Notes: generated by a model not told the origin, from the sequence alone. 64,000 nt of DNA from Bacillota bacterium (GCA_023423335.1 JAFAFU010000084.1:105047-169046), one strand, 5' to 3'. Positions 51,200-61,300 are shown, counted from the stretch's first letter. Numbers and translations: made by a program.

Positions 51200-51364
51200 A
51201 TGGAAAATGTAAAACAAGTTAACTGTAAGTATCCAAACATAAAATGTGATCTGCATGGAAAATGCAAAGAGTGCAGGGTAAGACATAAAGGGAAGAATTC
51301 ATATTGCCAGCTGCGGGAAGACAGTTTAAGGAAGCGGATGATCGATAAAATGTATCGGAAATAA
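51200..51364 (+). CDS. Small Cys-rich protein
   Basis: 54 residues from ATG 51200 (GGAG nine bases upstream), or 61 from ATG 51179. Cys spacing CKYPNIKCDLHGKCKECRV, then a further Cys in SYCQL suggests a small zinc-binding fold; the rest is Lys/Arg-rich. No family is assigned. It lies between the SDR gene and an NAD-binding protein on the same strand. Confidence 0.6.
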   Translation: MENVKQVNCKYPNIKCDLHGKCKECRVRHKGKNSYCQLREDSLRKRMIDKMYRK

Positions 51365-51428
51365 ATAAGGCTCGGAGGCTCTATATAGGGAATGGCAATA
51401 TCCGGTTGATAGTAGGAAGGAGGATGAA

Positions 51429-51881
51429 ATGAAAATAGTAGTATTTGGTTCTACGGGGAAAACAGGCCGAGAAGTTGTCTATCAGGCACTTGAACGTGGA
51501 TACACAGTGACGGCTTATGCCCGAAATCCAAAAAAACCTGATATAACGCATCCCAATCTGAATGTAGTCTCGGGAGAACTGAGTGACAGAGATGCCATAA
51601 AAGCAGCCATACACGGAGCTGATTGCGTCATCAGCGCACTTGGGCCTTATTTCTCCGTACATGATACGGCTTTGAGCGATGGCATGAAGAATATTTTGTC
51701 TACAATGAAAGAATGTGGTATAAACAGGATCGTCCAACTTTCCACGATAAGCTCAGCCGATCCCAATGACAGGAAGGATTTTCGTGCGAAATTGTTGGTG
51801 GGTATGGTAAAACGAAGTTACGCAGACGGCTATGCCGAAAGCAGGTGGAGAGTTCTGAACATTTTCGCAAAGCTCCTGTGA
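51429..51881 (+). CDS. NAD(P)-binding NmrA-like protein, C-terminally truncated
   Basis: 150 residues. Begins with a clean Rossmann motif (VVFGSTGKTGREVVYQALER) and continues as an atypical SDR (SGELSDRDAIKAAIHGADCV, RIVQLSTISSADP). Family members have about 200-210 residues. Here the frame ends soon after VKRSYADGYAES with an unrelated tail, so the last 50-60 residues are missing. The protein may be non-functional. GGAAGGAGG is a strong ribosome-binding site. Confidence 0.7.
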   Translation: MKIVVFGSTGKTGREVVYQALERGYTVTAYARNPKKPDITHPNLNVVSGELSDRDAIKAAIHGADCVISALGPYFSVHDTALSDGMKNILSTMKECGINRIVQLSTISSADPNDRKDFRAKLLVGMVKRSYADGYAESRWRVLNIFAKLL

Positions 51882-51911
51882 TAAGCAATTGAGAATTTAG
51901 GAGGAATGTAT

Positions 51912-52676
51912 ATGGGAAATAATATCATATTCTATTTTTCAGGCACGGGAAATAGCCTTCAGGCTGCTCGTGAAATTGCTGCACCGCTTAATGCCGATCT
52001 GGTAAACATGGGGCGGAAGTTTTCCTTTGATGATCGTTCTTTTGAGCGGATCGGTTTTGTTTTTCCTACATACGGTACCGCTCCCAGACGGGTCAGGGAA
52101 TTCGTAGGGGGACTGGATTTCAGTAACCAAAAACAAGCATACATATTTGCAATTGCCACATGTGGCCGCCAAGCAGGGAACTCGTTGCCGGATATGAACA
52201 CTGCTTTGACCGCCAAGGGCGTGAGATTGCATTTCGGTGTGCCGCTCATTATGTTCACGAATACTGTCACTATGTTTGATATTGTTGGCGATCCGGAGGA
52301 TACGGCAAAGGAATCAAGCGCTGCACTCAAGCTACTCATTAATCAAATTATCTCCAAGCAGGAAAACAAGATACCAAAAGAAAAAGTGCTCATAAAGCTC
52401 ATGACCAAAATGACCACAAAGAATTATGCAAACCAAGACCAGTTCTTTAATGTGTCGGATGCTTGCAATGGATGCAAAACATGTGAAGCTGTTTGCCCTG
52501 TTTCCAATATTGAAATGCATAATGGGAAGCCTACATATAAACATCACTGTGAACAGTGCTTGGCCTGTTTACAATGGTGTCCGACCCGAGCCATCAATTA
52601 CAAGAATATAACACAAAAAAGAGGAAGGTACCACCATCCCTATATCAGTGTTCAGGATATGATGAAACCTCGATAA
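51912..52676 (+). CDS. EFR1-family flavodoxin/ferredoxin fusion protein
   Basis: About 254 residues. The N-terminal flavodoxin-like part has FYFSGTGNSLQAAREIAA for FMN phosphate; the C-terminal part binds two 4Fe-4S clusters through CNGCKTCEAVCP and CEQCLACLQWCP. It transfers electrons in anaerobes; the partner is unknown. Start ATG 51912 is well spaced from GGAGG, ATG 51906 is too close. It may share a transcript with the preceding redox genes. Confidence 0.9.
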   Translation: MGNNIIFYFSGTGNSLQAAREIAAPLNADLVNMGRKFSFDDRSFERIGFVFPTYGTAPRRVREFVGGLDFSNQKQAYIFAIATCGRQAGNSLPDMNTALTAKGVRLHFGVPLIMFTNTVTMFDIVGDPEDTAKESSAALKLLINQIISKQENKIPKEKVLIKLMTKMTTKNYANQDQFFNVSDACNGCKTCEAVCPVSNIEMHNGKPTYKHHCEQCLACLQWCPTRAINYKNITQKRGRYHHPYISVQDMMKPR

Positions 52677-52716
52677 TATACAATACCGGGTCTTCCTTAA
52701 TCTTGCTTTTAGAATT

Positions 52717-52761
52717 AAAACGGCAGCTTTGTAGTCATTATCAAAAGCCGCCGTTTTATTT
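52717..52761. terminator. Bidirectional terminator between convergent genes
   Basis: AAAACGGCAGCTTT (52717-52730) pairs with AAAGCCGCCGTTTT (52744-52757) with one mismatch, followed by ATTTTATT. It separates the EFR1 gene from the histidine kinase gene. Confidence 0.8.
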
Positions 52762-52793
52762 TATTATTTTCTATTTGATGATAATAAGGCTGT

Positions 52794-53831
52794 TTATTTC
52801 ACTGGCAATATTACCGTAAAAACTGTTCCCGTACCAATTTTACTTTCCACCATAATATTTCCGTTACACAAATCGACAATTCGTTTTGCAAGAGCAAGTC
52901 CCAGACCATTACCATCAGCTTTTCTTGCAGCATCACCTTGATAAAATTTATCAAAGATATGCTTTATTATTGAATCGTCCATTCCAATACCGGTATCGGA
53001 GATTTTAATGACAAGGGATGTTTCTTTTTCAAACAGGTGGATACCAATTTTTCCGCCTCGCGGAGTGAATTTTATGGCATTCCCAATCATGTTCATCCAC
53101 ACCTGCATCAATAACCTTTCATTTCCGAAATAGTGTGTTTTAATCAAATCAATCTGCAGGTCAAGCTCTTTTAGACTCCATTCAGGTTCGAGCATCAATA
53201 CAGCCTGCCGTATCTGCTCATCGAGACGGTAGGATTCCTTTTCCAATATAACCTCCTGATTTTCAAGCTTTGAGAGGTTTAGTATGTTGTGGGATAAGGT
53301 AGCAAGCTGCCTGGAGCTGTCAATGATCATCTGTGTATATTCATTCCGTTCATCTTCGGATAAAGTTCCATCCTGCAAGAGCGTAGCATATCCTTCAATC
53401 GCTGCAATCGGTGTCTTGAATTCGTGGGATACATTAACAACAAAATCGTTTCTCAGGGTTTCAATACTGGATAATTCCTGCACCATCATATTAAATTTTC
53501 GTGTCAAGTTCCGTATTTCTTCTATGTGCCCGGATTCATCCATTCTTATATTGAAGTTCCCTTTTGCTACTTCATCAGTCACTTTGCTGAATTTTGTAAT
53601 GGGCCTGAGTATTTTTTGAGCTACAAAAAAGGATATACTGGTACCAATCATTACACTCATAAACAATAGGAATATAATTGGCACAAGCGGATTTCCGTTG
53701 GATTGATTTAAATGCCCCATCTGAAAAAGCAAATATGCCAAAAATGACATAATAACAGCAGTAGCAAACATGATGGCAAAAACAATTAATGCAAAAAAAA
53801 GCCACAGTTGGGAGTAGTTTTTCCTTCTCAT
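52794..53831 (-). CDS. Sensor histidine kinase
   Basis: 345 residues. Two membrane helices close together (about 10-35 and 47-70) leave almost no external sensor, so it may sense within the membrane or through a partner transporter. HAMP follows (KILRPITKFSKVTDEVAKGN), then H-box NVSHEFKTPIAAIEG, N-box MNMIGNAIKF, G1 ISDTGIGMD and G2 GNGLGLALA. It overlaps the response-regulator gene by 4 bases. The ABC transporter gene divergent from it may be its target and signal source. Confidence 0.93.
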   Translation of the reverse strand: MRRKNYSQLWLFFALIVFAIMFATAVIMSFLAYLLFQMGHLNQSNGNPLVPIIFLLFMSVMIGTSISFFVAQKILRPITKFSKVTDEVAKGNFNIRMDESGHIEEIRNLTRKFNMMVQELSSIETLRNDFVVNVSHEFKTPIAAIEGYATLLQDGTLSEDERNEYTQMIIDSSRQLATLSHNILNLSKLENQEVILEKESYRLDEQIRQAVLMLEPEWSLKELDLQIDLIKTHYFGNERLLMQVWMNMIGNAIKFTPRGGKIGIHLFEKETSLVIKISDTGIGMDDSIIKHIFDKFYQGDAARKADGNGLGLALAKRIVDLCNGNIMVESKIGTGTVFTVILPVK

Positions 53832-54502
53832 ATCCGTTTCACCGCCTTGTAACCAAGCCCTCGGATTGTAATAATCTGAAAATCCTCACAATTCTTAAAG
53901 CGATCCCGAAGCCGGTTGATATGAACATCTACTGTTCGCTCATCTGTTTCAGAATCAATGCCCCAGATTTCATCCATCAATTGTTGACGGGTAAAGATCT
54001 TATTTGGATACGAAAGCAATTTATAAAGCAGATTGAACTCTTTGTGGGGTAAGAGGGTTTCAGTACCGCCATAGATAACTGTCAAGGAGTCGTAATCCAG
54101 CACAGTGTCACCGAATTCGATTTTTCGGACATTTACTATTTTAGCACGACGAAGCAAAGCTCCCACCCGCAGTACCATTTCATTTACATCAATTGGTTTT
54201 ACCATATAATCGTCTGTTCCGACGAGGAACCCCTTTTGTTTATCCTTAAAATTTTCTTTTGCCGTAATCATAAGAATGGGCAAATTGTATTCGGCATCCC
54301 GTAGTACCTTAGTTAACTCATAACCATCCATGTTTGGCATCATGATGTCTGAAATAACTAAATCAATATATTCTTTATCCAGAATTTCGAGCGCCTCCTC
54401 ACCATCTGCGGCGGAAAATGTATTGTAATCATTACGGGCAAGTACGGTACAAAACAACTTATTTAGCTTTGAATCATCTTCGACAACAAGAATATTAATC
54501 AT
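53828..54502 (-). CDS. OmpR-family response regulator
   Basis: About 224 residues. Receiver domain: acidic pair in VVEDD, phospho-acceptor Asp in VISDIMMPNMDG, Lys in ITAKE. The C-terminal winged helix ends TVDVHINRLRDRF and ITIRGLGYKAV. Start ATG 54502 follows GGAGGTGAG at good distance. Transcribed with the kinase. Direct repeats at 54627-54647, upstream of the divergent transporter promoter, are likely its binding site. Confidence 0.94.
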   Translation of the reverse strand: MINILVVEDDSKLNKLFCTVLARNDYNTFSAADGEEALEILDKEYIDLVISDIMMPNMDGYELTKVLRDAEYNLPILMITAKENFKDKQKGFLVGTDDYMVKPIDVNEMVLRVGALLRRAKIVNVRKIEFGDTVLDYDSLTVIYGGTETLLPHKEFNLLYKLLSYPNKIFTRQQLMDEIWGIDSETDERTVDVHINRLRDRFKNCEDFQIITIRGLGYKAVKRI

Positions 54503-54626
54503 ATCGCTCACCTCCATGGGTAATATTATATTTTTTTATGTCCCGATATAGTGTGTTATTTTGTTTACATTATATCACGGTAATATAAATTTATTGTAAA
54601 CTAAGTCGCCTTTTCTCAATATGCAA

Positions 54627-54666
54627 GTTTATATTCAGTTTATATTCGGTTAAAGATCAGTTGACA
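54627..54666 (+). promoter_or_regulatory. Candidate response-regulator site and -35 box of the ABC transporter gene
   Basis: GTTTATATTC occurs at 54627-54636 and 54638-54647, an 11-base period typical of OmpR-family binding. A TTGACA box follows at 54661-54666; no good -10 box is seen 17 bases later. Confidence 0.55.
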
Positions 54667-54724
54667 GAACCGTGTTATTATGCACATACAGCAAAAATAA
54701 TAGTTGCTGAAAGGAGAAAATAAT

Positions 54725-57364
54725 ATGCTTCAACTAAAGAACATTGTTAAACAATACCCCGTGGGTGATACATCGGTAGAAGCCTTAAGGGGAGTTGATC
54801 TCAAATTCCGTAAGAATGAGTTTGTTTCCATTCTCGGGCCGTCAGGTTGTGGTAAAACAACGCTGTTGAATATTATTGGCGGGCTTGATCGATATACAAG
54901 TGGCGATCTTGTGGTAAATGACGTATCCACCAAGCGATTTAAGGATGTTGATTGGGATATATACCGTAACAACTCCATAGGTTTTGTTTTTCAAAGCTAT
55001 AACCTGATAATGCATCAAAGTGTCCTATCTAATGTGGAGCTGGCCATGACGTTGGCTGGCATTTCAAAATCAGAGCGCAAGAAACGGGCAACTGAAGCGC
55101 TCGTTAAGGTGGGACTTAGTGATCAGATTCATAAGAAACCAAATCAACTGTCGGGCGGCCAAATGCAGCGAGTGGCGATTGCCCGCGCCCTCGTAAATAA
55201 TCCTGATATTCTGCTGGCTGATGAACCAACCGGTGCACTGGACTCTGAAACCAGTGTTCAGATTATGGAAATCCTCAAAGAAATAGCAAAAGAACGTCTT
55301 ATTATCATGGTTACACATAATCCTGATCTTGCCAGTACCTATTCTACAAGGATTATCCGGCTGCTGGACGGAAAAGTTATAGATGACACCAATCCCTATC
55401 ATGAAAAAGAACAGCATATAAAAGAATTAGGGAAAAAAAAGAAAAAGAAAATATCCATGACTTTTTTAACGGCGCTTTCATTAAGCCTTAATAACCTGAT
55501 GACCAAGAAAACACGTACTTTTTTAACTGCATTCGCCGGAAGTATCGGTATTATTGGTATTGCCCTTATCCTATCCCTTTCAAGTGGTATGCAGGCATAT
55601 ATCAGTAATATGCAGGAGGATACTTTATCAACCTATCCGATTCAAATTACCAGCCAGTCGATGGATATAGGTGGTATGATGGGCACGATGATGCAGTCTA
55701 ATAGAGATGATGAGAAAGTGCACGATTTAGATAAGGTATATTCCAGTAATATCATGATGGATATGATGAGAACCTTATCAGCACAGGTAGCAAAAAATGA
55801 CTTGAAGCAATTCAAAGCCTATCTGGACAGCAATAACGGTAAAAAAATCCATAACCTCTCCAATGCGGTTCAGTATGGATACGATCTTGATCTGCAGATT
55901 TATAAGTCAGATACCTCAAATGGTGTATTAAAAGTGAATCCAAGTAATGTCTTTTCCCAAATGATGGGCGGCGGTTCAATGGGTGGTGCTTCAATGGGCG
56001 GCATATCCATGATGAACTCTGATGTCTGGACGGAAATGATCGGAAATCAGACGCTGCTCGAAAAACAATATGATGTCCTCGCAGGTTCCTGGCCTTCTGC
56101 ATATAACGAGGTTGTACTTGTAGTAGATGAAAATAATGAACTCAGTGATACAGTTTTATATTCGTTAGGTTTGCTGGATCAGGCGGAACTCAAAGAAATG
56201 CAGGAAAAAATCCAAAAAGGCGAGAGTATTGATGATTTGGTAGCTGAAACCACCAGTTATACTTATGACGAGTTGTTAAACCTGTCCTTCAAACTGGTTT
56301 TAAATACGGATTACTTTGAAAAGGAAAATGGTCTATGGGTAGATAAAAGCGATAAGGAAACTTATATGAAACCTGTCATTGATAAAGCCCTGGATGTGAA
56401 AGTTGTAGGAATTATCAGGCCTAATAAGGAAGTAACGGCATCCTCCATCAGCGGATCTATTGCCTATACTTCAGACCTTACAAAGTATGTGATTGATAAG
56501 ATTAACAACGCCGAAATTGTCAAAGAACAAAAAGTCAATACTGATATTAATGTGATAACTGGATTACCGTTTGATATTGATGGTTATACAAAAGATTTGA
56601 CAATGGATGATGTCAACGAATATATAAAAACACTGACTGAAGACGAACAAAAGCAGATGCAAGGTATGATTCAAACCATGGCTGAAGAACAAGTGCTTAC
56701 TGCATTTGCCGAAAGAATGAGGGATGACGCCGGTAAAGCCGAAACCTATGAAGGCAATCTTGCACATTTTGGTGTGGTTGATTTAAACAATCCAAGTTCA
56801 ATTAATATTTATCCGAAAGACTATGAGTCAAAAGAAAGCGTTGCTATCTCTATTGATGAATATAATACGTTGCAGGAAAGTGCAGGGCATGACGAATATG
56901 TTATCAGCTATTCTGATATGATGGCACTTATGATGTCATCTGTTACTTCCATTGTCGACATCATCACCTATGTGCTGATTGCATTTGTGGCAATATCACT
57001 TGTTGTATCCTCCCTCATGATAGGAATCATCACCTATATATCGGTATTGGAGCGTACAAAGGAAATCGGAATTTTACGCAGCATCGGTGCATCAAAGAGG
57101 GATATTTCTAGGGTATTCAATGCTGAAACGGTCATTGTCGGGTTTGTGGCCGGTGCACTGGGAATTCTCATTACATTGCTTATAAATATTCCAATCAATT
57201 TTATTATTAAAGGGTTTGTAGGTATTTCGGGTATTGCATCACTGCCAATCTATGGCGCGATTGGACTGATTATAATCAGTATGCTTCTGACTGTTATTGC
57301 GGGACTGCTCCCGTCCAGAATAGCGGCTAAGAAAGACCCTGTTGAGGCACTCAGAACTGAATAA
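54725..57364 (+). CDS. MacB-like ABC transporter, ATPase fused to FtsX-type permease
   Basis: About 879 residues. The ATPase (about 1-230) has GPSGCGKTT, LSGGQMQR and LLADEPTGALDSE. A helix near 265-285 is followed by a large extracellular domain (about 290-740) with a Met/Gly-rich stretch, then three helices at the end (VDIITYVLIAFVAISLVV and others) with the FtsX motif ERTKEIGILRSIGASK. Such fusions export peptides or act on surface lipids. AAAGGAG precedes ATG 54725. Divergent from a two-component system that probably controls it. Confidence 0.92.
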   Translation: MLQLKNIVKQYPVGDTSVEALRGVDLKFRKNEFVSILGPSGCGKTTLLNIIGGLDRYTSGDLVVNDVSTKRFKDVDWDIYRNNSIGFVFQSYNLIMHQSVLSNVELAMTLAGISKSERKKRATEALVKVGLSDQIHKKPNQLSGGQMQRVAIARALVNNPDILLADEPTGALDSETSVQIMEILKEIAKERLIIMVTHNPDLASTYSTRIIRLLDGKVIDDTNPYHEKEQHIKELGKKKKKKISMTFLTALSLSLNNLMTKKTRTFLTAFAGSIGIIGIALILSLSSGMQAYISNMQEDTLSTYPIQITSQSMDIGGMMGTMMQSNRDDEKVHDLDKVYSSNIMMDMMRTLSAQVAKNDLKQFKAYLDSNNGKKIHNLSNAVQYGYDLDLQIYKSDTSNGVLKVNPSNVFSQMMGGGSMGGASMGGISMMNSDVWTEMIGNQTLLEKQYDVLAGSWPSAYNEVVLVVDENNELSDTVLYSLGLLDQAELKEMQEKIQKGESIDDLVAETTSYTYDELLNLSFKLVLNTDYFEKENGLWVDKSDKETYMKPVIDKALDVKVVGIIRPNKEVTASSISGSIAYTSDLTKYVIDKINNAEIVKEQKVNTDINVITGLPFDIDGYTKDLTMDDVNEYIKTLTEDEQKQMQGMIQTMAEEQVLTAFAERMRDDAGKAETYEGNLAHFGVVDLNNPSSINIYPKDYESKESVAISIDEYNTLQESAGHDEYVISYSDMMALMMSSVTSIVDIITYVLIAFVAISLVVSSLMIGIITYISVLERTKEIGILRSIGASKRDISRVFNAETVIVGFVAGALGILITLLINIPINFIIKGFVGISGIASLPIYGAIGLIIISMLLTVIAGLLPSRIAAKKDPVEALRTE

Positions 57365-57399
57365 CAATTAATCTAAGCCGCTTAGATTGGTATGGTGAT

Positions 57400-57436
57400 A
57401 GACTGCCACATGGCAGTCTGTTACCAGTCTTTTTTA
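57400..57436 (+). terminator. Hairpin between ABC transporter genes
   Basis: AGACTGCC (57400-57407) and GGCAGTCT (57412-57419) with a 4-base loop; a T-run follows after AGTC at 57431. It may partly end transcription. Confidence 0.5.
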
Positions 57437-57452
57437 GCAGAAAGGAAATGAT

Positions 57453-59213
57453 ATGTTTAATATATTAAAACGTCTTAAATGGATCGAGTGGCTTCAGATG
57501 GCTGTTTGTTTTGCATTTATCACCACTCAGGTTTGGCTTGATCTTAAGCTGCCCGACTATATGGCGGAGATCACTAAACTGGTACAGACGCCCGGCAGTG
57601 AAATGAGCGATATATGGACAGCAGGAATATATATGTTGTTTTGTGCCATAGGAAGTTTGGTAGCGGCTTTCATTGTAGGCTTTTTTGCCGCTCGTATAGC
57701 AGCAACTCTGTCATATCGGTTGAGAAATGACCTTTATGACAAAGTTGAATCCTTCTCAATGGAGGAAATTGGACATTTTTCTATATCTAGCCTGATTACG
57801 CGTTCTACAAATGATATTACACAGGTGCAAATGCTTATTGCGATGGGACTTCAAGTTTTGATTAAAGCCCCCATACTTGCGGTATGGGCAATCATAAAGA
57901 TTTCAGGAAAGAACTGGCAATGGTCTGTTGCTACCGGCTGTGCAATTTTTACTTTGATTGCTGTGGTTTTGGTATTGATTATCTTTGCCTTACCAAAATT
58001 CAAAATTATTCAGAAACTTACTGACAATCTGAACCGGGTTACAAGGGAAAACCTGACAGGCGTTCGTGTTGTCCGAGCGTATAATGCCGAGCATTATCAG
58101 GAAGAAAAATTTGAAGTGGCAAATGCAGCGCTGACGGGTACCAATCTATTTACCGGCCGGTTGATGGCCATTATGATGCCGGGTATGATGCTGATTATGA
58201 ATGGCCTTTCCCTTGCAATCTATTGGATCGGAGCATACCTTATCAATGGCACGGAAATGTCTGCAAAGATCAGCCTGTTTTCGGATATGATCGTTTATTC
58301 CTCCTATGCCATGCAAGTGGTTATGGCATTTATGATGCTGGTCATGATTTTTATCATCTTCCCTCGTGCAGCAGTTTCCGCAAAACGTATTAACGAGGTT
58401 CTTGATACCCAGCCGAAAATCATTGATGGCAGCCTTAAAACGATGCCATGGATTATGGGTGAAGTGGAATTTAAGAATGTCAGCTTTAAATATCCCGGTG
58501 CGGCTGAATATGTTTTGCACAATGTGTCGTTCAAGGCGGAATCAAGTGAAATGGTTGCTTTTATCGGCTCAACAGGAAGCGGTAAAAGTACACTGATTAA
58601 TCTGATTCCACGCTTTTATGATGCAACCGAAGGCGAAATTTTAATCAATGGCAAAAACATAAAGGAATACAGGCAAAAGGATTTACACAATAAAATTGGT
58701 TATGTACCGCAGAAAGCCGTTATTTTTTCCGGTACGATAAAATCCAACATTGTGTTTGGTGATAATGGAAGAAAAGCACCTAAGATGGAGGAGATCGAAC
58801 AGGCCGCCGCAACTGCACAAGCAAAGGAATTTATTGAAAAGATGGAAAATACCTATGATACTTCCATTGCACAAGGCGGTACCAATCTGTCCGGTGGTCA
58901 GAAGCAGAGGCTTGCAATTGCTCGGGCGATAAGCAGACAACCGGAAATTTTGATATTTGACGATTCATTTTCAGCACTGGATTATAAGACCGACCGGGAG
59001 TTACGAGCAGATCTTGCCCGGCAGAAATCCGGAGCAACTACCTTCATTGTAGCACAACGTATTGGAACCATCCGTAATGCAAATAAAATCATTGTATTAG
59101 ATGAAGGTAATGTTGTTGGAATCGGGCGGCACGAAGAACTTATTAAGAACTGTGCCGTTTACCGTGAAATTGCCTATTCGCAGTTATCAAAGGAGGAGAT
59201 TGGTGATGAGTAA
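57453..59213 (+). CDS. Heterodimeric ABC exporter, subunit 1 (BmrC-like)
   Basis: 586 residues: six membrane helices (about 1-310) and a C-terminal ATPase. Walker A GSTGSGKST, signature LSGGQKQR; Walker B ends ILIFDDS, with Asp where the catalytic Glu is expected. This is the degenerate-site half seen in heterodimeric exporters such as BmrCD and TM287/288. It overlaps the second subunit gene by 8 bases. AAAGGAAATG precedes the start. Substrate unknown; drugs or peptides are typical. Confidence 0.92.
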   Translation: MFNILKRLKWIEWLQMAVCFAFITTQVWLDLKLPDYMAEITKLVQTPGSEMSDIWTAGIYMLFCAIGSLVAAFIVGFFAARIAATLSYRLRNDLYDKVESFSMEEIGHFSISSLITRSTNDITQVQMLIAMGLQVLIKAPILAVWAIIKISGKNWQWSVATGCAIFTLIAVVLVLIIFALPKFKIIQKLTDNLNRVTRENLTGVRVVRAYNAEHYQEEKFEVANAALTGTNLFTGRLMAIMMPGMMLIMNGLSLAIYWIGAYLINGTEMSAKISLFSDMIVYSSYAMQVVMAFMMLVMIFIIFPRAAVSAKRINEVLDTQPKIIDGSLKTMPWIMGEVEFKNVSFKYPGAAEYVLHNVSFKAESSEMVAFIGSTGSGKSTLINLIPRFYDATEGEILINGKNIKEYRQKDLHNKIGYVPQKAVIFSGTIKSNIVFGDNGRKAPKMEEIEQAAATAQAKEFIEKMENTYDTSIAQGGTNLSGGQKQRLAIARAISRQPEILIFDDSFSALDYKTDRELRADLARQKSGATTFIVAQRIGTIRNANKIIVLDEGNVVGIGRHEELIKNCAVYREIAYSQLSKEEIGDE

Positions 59214-61008
59214 AGGCGTGAAAAAAAATCAACCTATGAGGCGTATCGAAGAAGGCGAAAAACATGCCTTTTCCGAAACCTGGGGCAAGCTAATTTCATA
59301 CTGTAAAGCATATTTTCCCGCTATTATCATTGCCCTGCTCTGTGCAGCTGGAGGAACAATATTTACACTGGTAGGCCCTGATAAATTGAGCGAAATGACA
59401 GATACCATTTCAACCGGCCTTATGAACGGTATTGATATGAAAGCCATCAGGAGTATAACACTTGCTTTAGCTGCATTCTATTCGTCAAGCGTAATTCTCT
59501 CTTATGTACAGGGATATATTATGGTGACTGTCACACAAAAAGTGTCAAAAAATATGAGGACGGACATTTCATGTAAGATAAACCGGCTCCCGTTAAAATA
59601 CTTTGATTCGACAAGCTATGGTGATATTTTATCCCGTGTGACGAACGATGTTGATACCATTGGACAGACATTGAATCAAAGCATCGGTAATCTCGTGTCT
59701 GCTGTTACTCTCTTTTTCGGCTCGGTTATCATGATGTTTACTACAAACTGGATTATGGCACTGGTAGCTATTGGCGCATCACTTTTGGGCTTTGTCTTGA
59801 TGATGCTGATTATTTCGCATTCTCAAAAATATTTTACTGAGCAGCAGGAACTATTAGGAGCAATCAATGGCCATGTCGAGGAAGTTTACAACGGACACAA
59901 TGTAATTAAGGCGTATAATGCTGAAGATGAGCTGCGGAAGGAATTCCGGACCATCAACCGCAACCTGTATAAAAATGCCTGGAAGTCACAGTTTATATCA
60001 GGGCTGATGATGCCGTTGATGAGTTTTGTTGGAAATTTTGGATATGTAGCAGTCTGTGTTGCAGGAGCGGCACTTGCCATAAAAGGAACAATTTCATTTG
60101 GTGTCATTGTTGCTTTTATGGTATATGTACGACTGTTCACCCAACCACTGAGCCAAATGGCACAGGCGGCAACCAGCCTGCAATCGACAGGAGCAGCGAG
60201 CTACCGTGTGTTCACCTTTTTGGGTGAAGAAGAACTTGCCAATGAGAACGGCAAGTATACCGTACTGGGCACCGCAAAGGGTAATGTTGTTTTCAAAAAT
60301 GTTCAATTCGGTTACGATGAAAACAAGCTAATCATTCATGATTTTTCAGCGACAGTCAAAACCGGACAAAAAATCGCCATCGTCGGTCCGACAGGAGCCG
60401 GAAAAACCACAATGGTTAATCTGCTCATGCGGTTTTACGAAACCAATCAAGGTGAAATTGCAATTGACGGCATACCAATCTCGGTACTCACTCGTGAAAA
60501 TGTTCATGGTCTATTTTGCATGGTTTTACAGGACACTTGGCTTTTTGAAGGCACAATACGCGACAATATCATTTACTGCAAGGAAAATGTTTCAGATGAG
60601 GATGTAGTGAAAGTGTGTAAGGCGGTTGGCATCCATCACTTTATCAAGACCTTACCAATGGGATATGATACGGTTTTGGATGAAAATGCAAGTATTTCTG
60701 CAGGACAAAAGCAGCTTATTACCATTGCCCGTGCCATGATCAAAAATGCACCCATGCTGATACTTGACGAAGCAACAAGTTCTGTCGATACACGGACGGA
60801 AATCCTGATACAGGAAGCGATGGATAAGCTGATGACAGGCAGGACGTCATTCATTATCGCACACAGGCTGTCCACCATAAAAAATGCCGACTTGATACTT
60901 GTGATGAATAACGGTGACATTATCGAAAGCGGAACCCATCAGGAATTGCTTTCACAAAACGGTTTTTATGCAGATTTGTATAACAGTCAGTTTGAGCAGA
61001 GCGTATAG
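59206..61008 (+). CDS. Heterodimeric ABC exporter, subunit 2 (BmrD-like)
   Basis: About 600 residues: six membrane helices and an ATPase with GPTGAGKTT and an intact catalytic Glu in LILDEATSSVD. Its signature reads ISAGQKQL instead of LSGGQ. Together with subunit 1 this gives one competent and one degenerate ATP site. ATG 59206 follows AAAGGAGGAG; the open frame continuing upstream is inside the first subunit gene. Confidence 0.92.
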   Translation: MSKGVKKNQPMRRIEEGEKHAFSETWGKLISYCKAYFPAIIIALLCAAGGTIFTLVGPDKLSEMTDTISTGLMNGIDMKAIRSITLALAAFYSSSVILSYVQGYIMVTVTQKVSKNMRTDISCKINRLPLKYFDSTSYGDILSRVTNDVDTIGQTLNQSIGNLVSAVTLFFGSVIMMFTTNWIMALVAIGASLLGFVLMMLIISHSQKYFTEQQELLGAINGHVEEVYNGHNVIKAYNAEDELRKEFRTINRNLYKNAWKSQFISGLMMPLMSFVGNFGYVAVCVAGAALAIKGTISFGVIVAFMVYVRLFTQPLSQMAQAATSLQSTGAASYRVFTFLGEEELANENGKYTVLGTAKGNVVFKNVQFGYDENKLIIHDFSATVKTGQKIAIVGPTGAGKTTMVNLLMRFYETNQGEIAIDGIPISVLTRENVHGLFCMVLQDTWLFEGTIRDNIIYCKENVSDEDVVKVCKAVGIHHFIKTLPMGYDTVLDENASISAGQKQLITIARAMIKNAPMLILDEATSSVDTRTEILIQEAMDKLMTGRTSFIIAHRLSTIKNADLILVMNNGDIIESGTHQELLSQNGFYADLYNSQFEQSV

Positions 61009-61077
61009 GGTTCCAAAACTATTGGTATATTGTTTAATTATTTAGATAACAAAAGTCTAATAGGTAGGTAAGCGAAA

Positions 61078-61300
61078 ATGATTGAAGAATGGGCTTTCCA
61101 CGATGTATCACCACCTTATATACAATTAATTAAAAAAAATGAATATTCAATTTATAAGGGAGAATTTACTGCTGGTCAGGTATTCCCATCTTGCCGTGTA
61201 ATGGCAATGGCAATTCATTTTAATCCGAATACTGTATCCAAAGCATATAGAATTCTTAAAGATAATCAGCTGATTGTTATTATAAAAGGGCGGTATTTTG
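61078..61300 (+). pseudogene. Truncated GntR-type regulator (YhcF/YtrA-like)
   Basis: The first 75 residues are a GntR winged helix (PPYIQLIKKNEYSIYKGEF, HFNPNTVSKAYRILKD, KGRYFVN). The frame then enters, out of register, the coding sequence of a membrane protein (61298 onward) and stops at 61413. The regulator lost its end through a deletion. Such regulators often sit near ABC exporters, as here. Confidence 0.72.
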
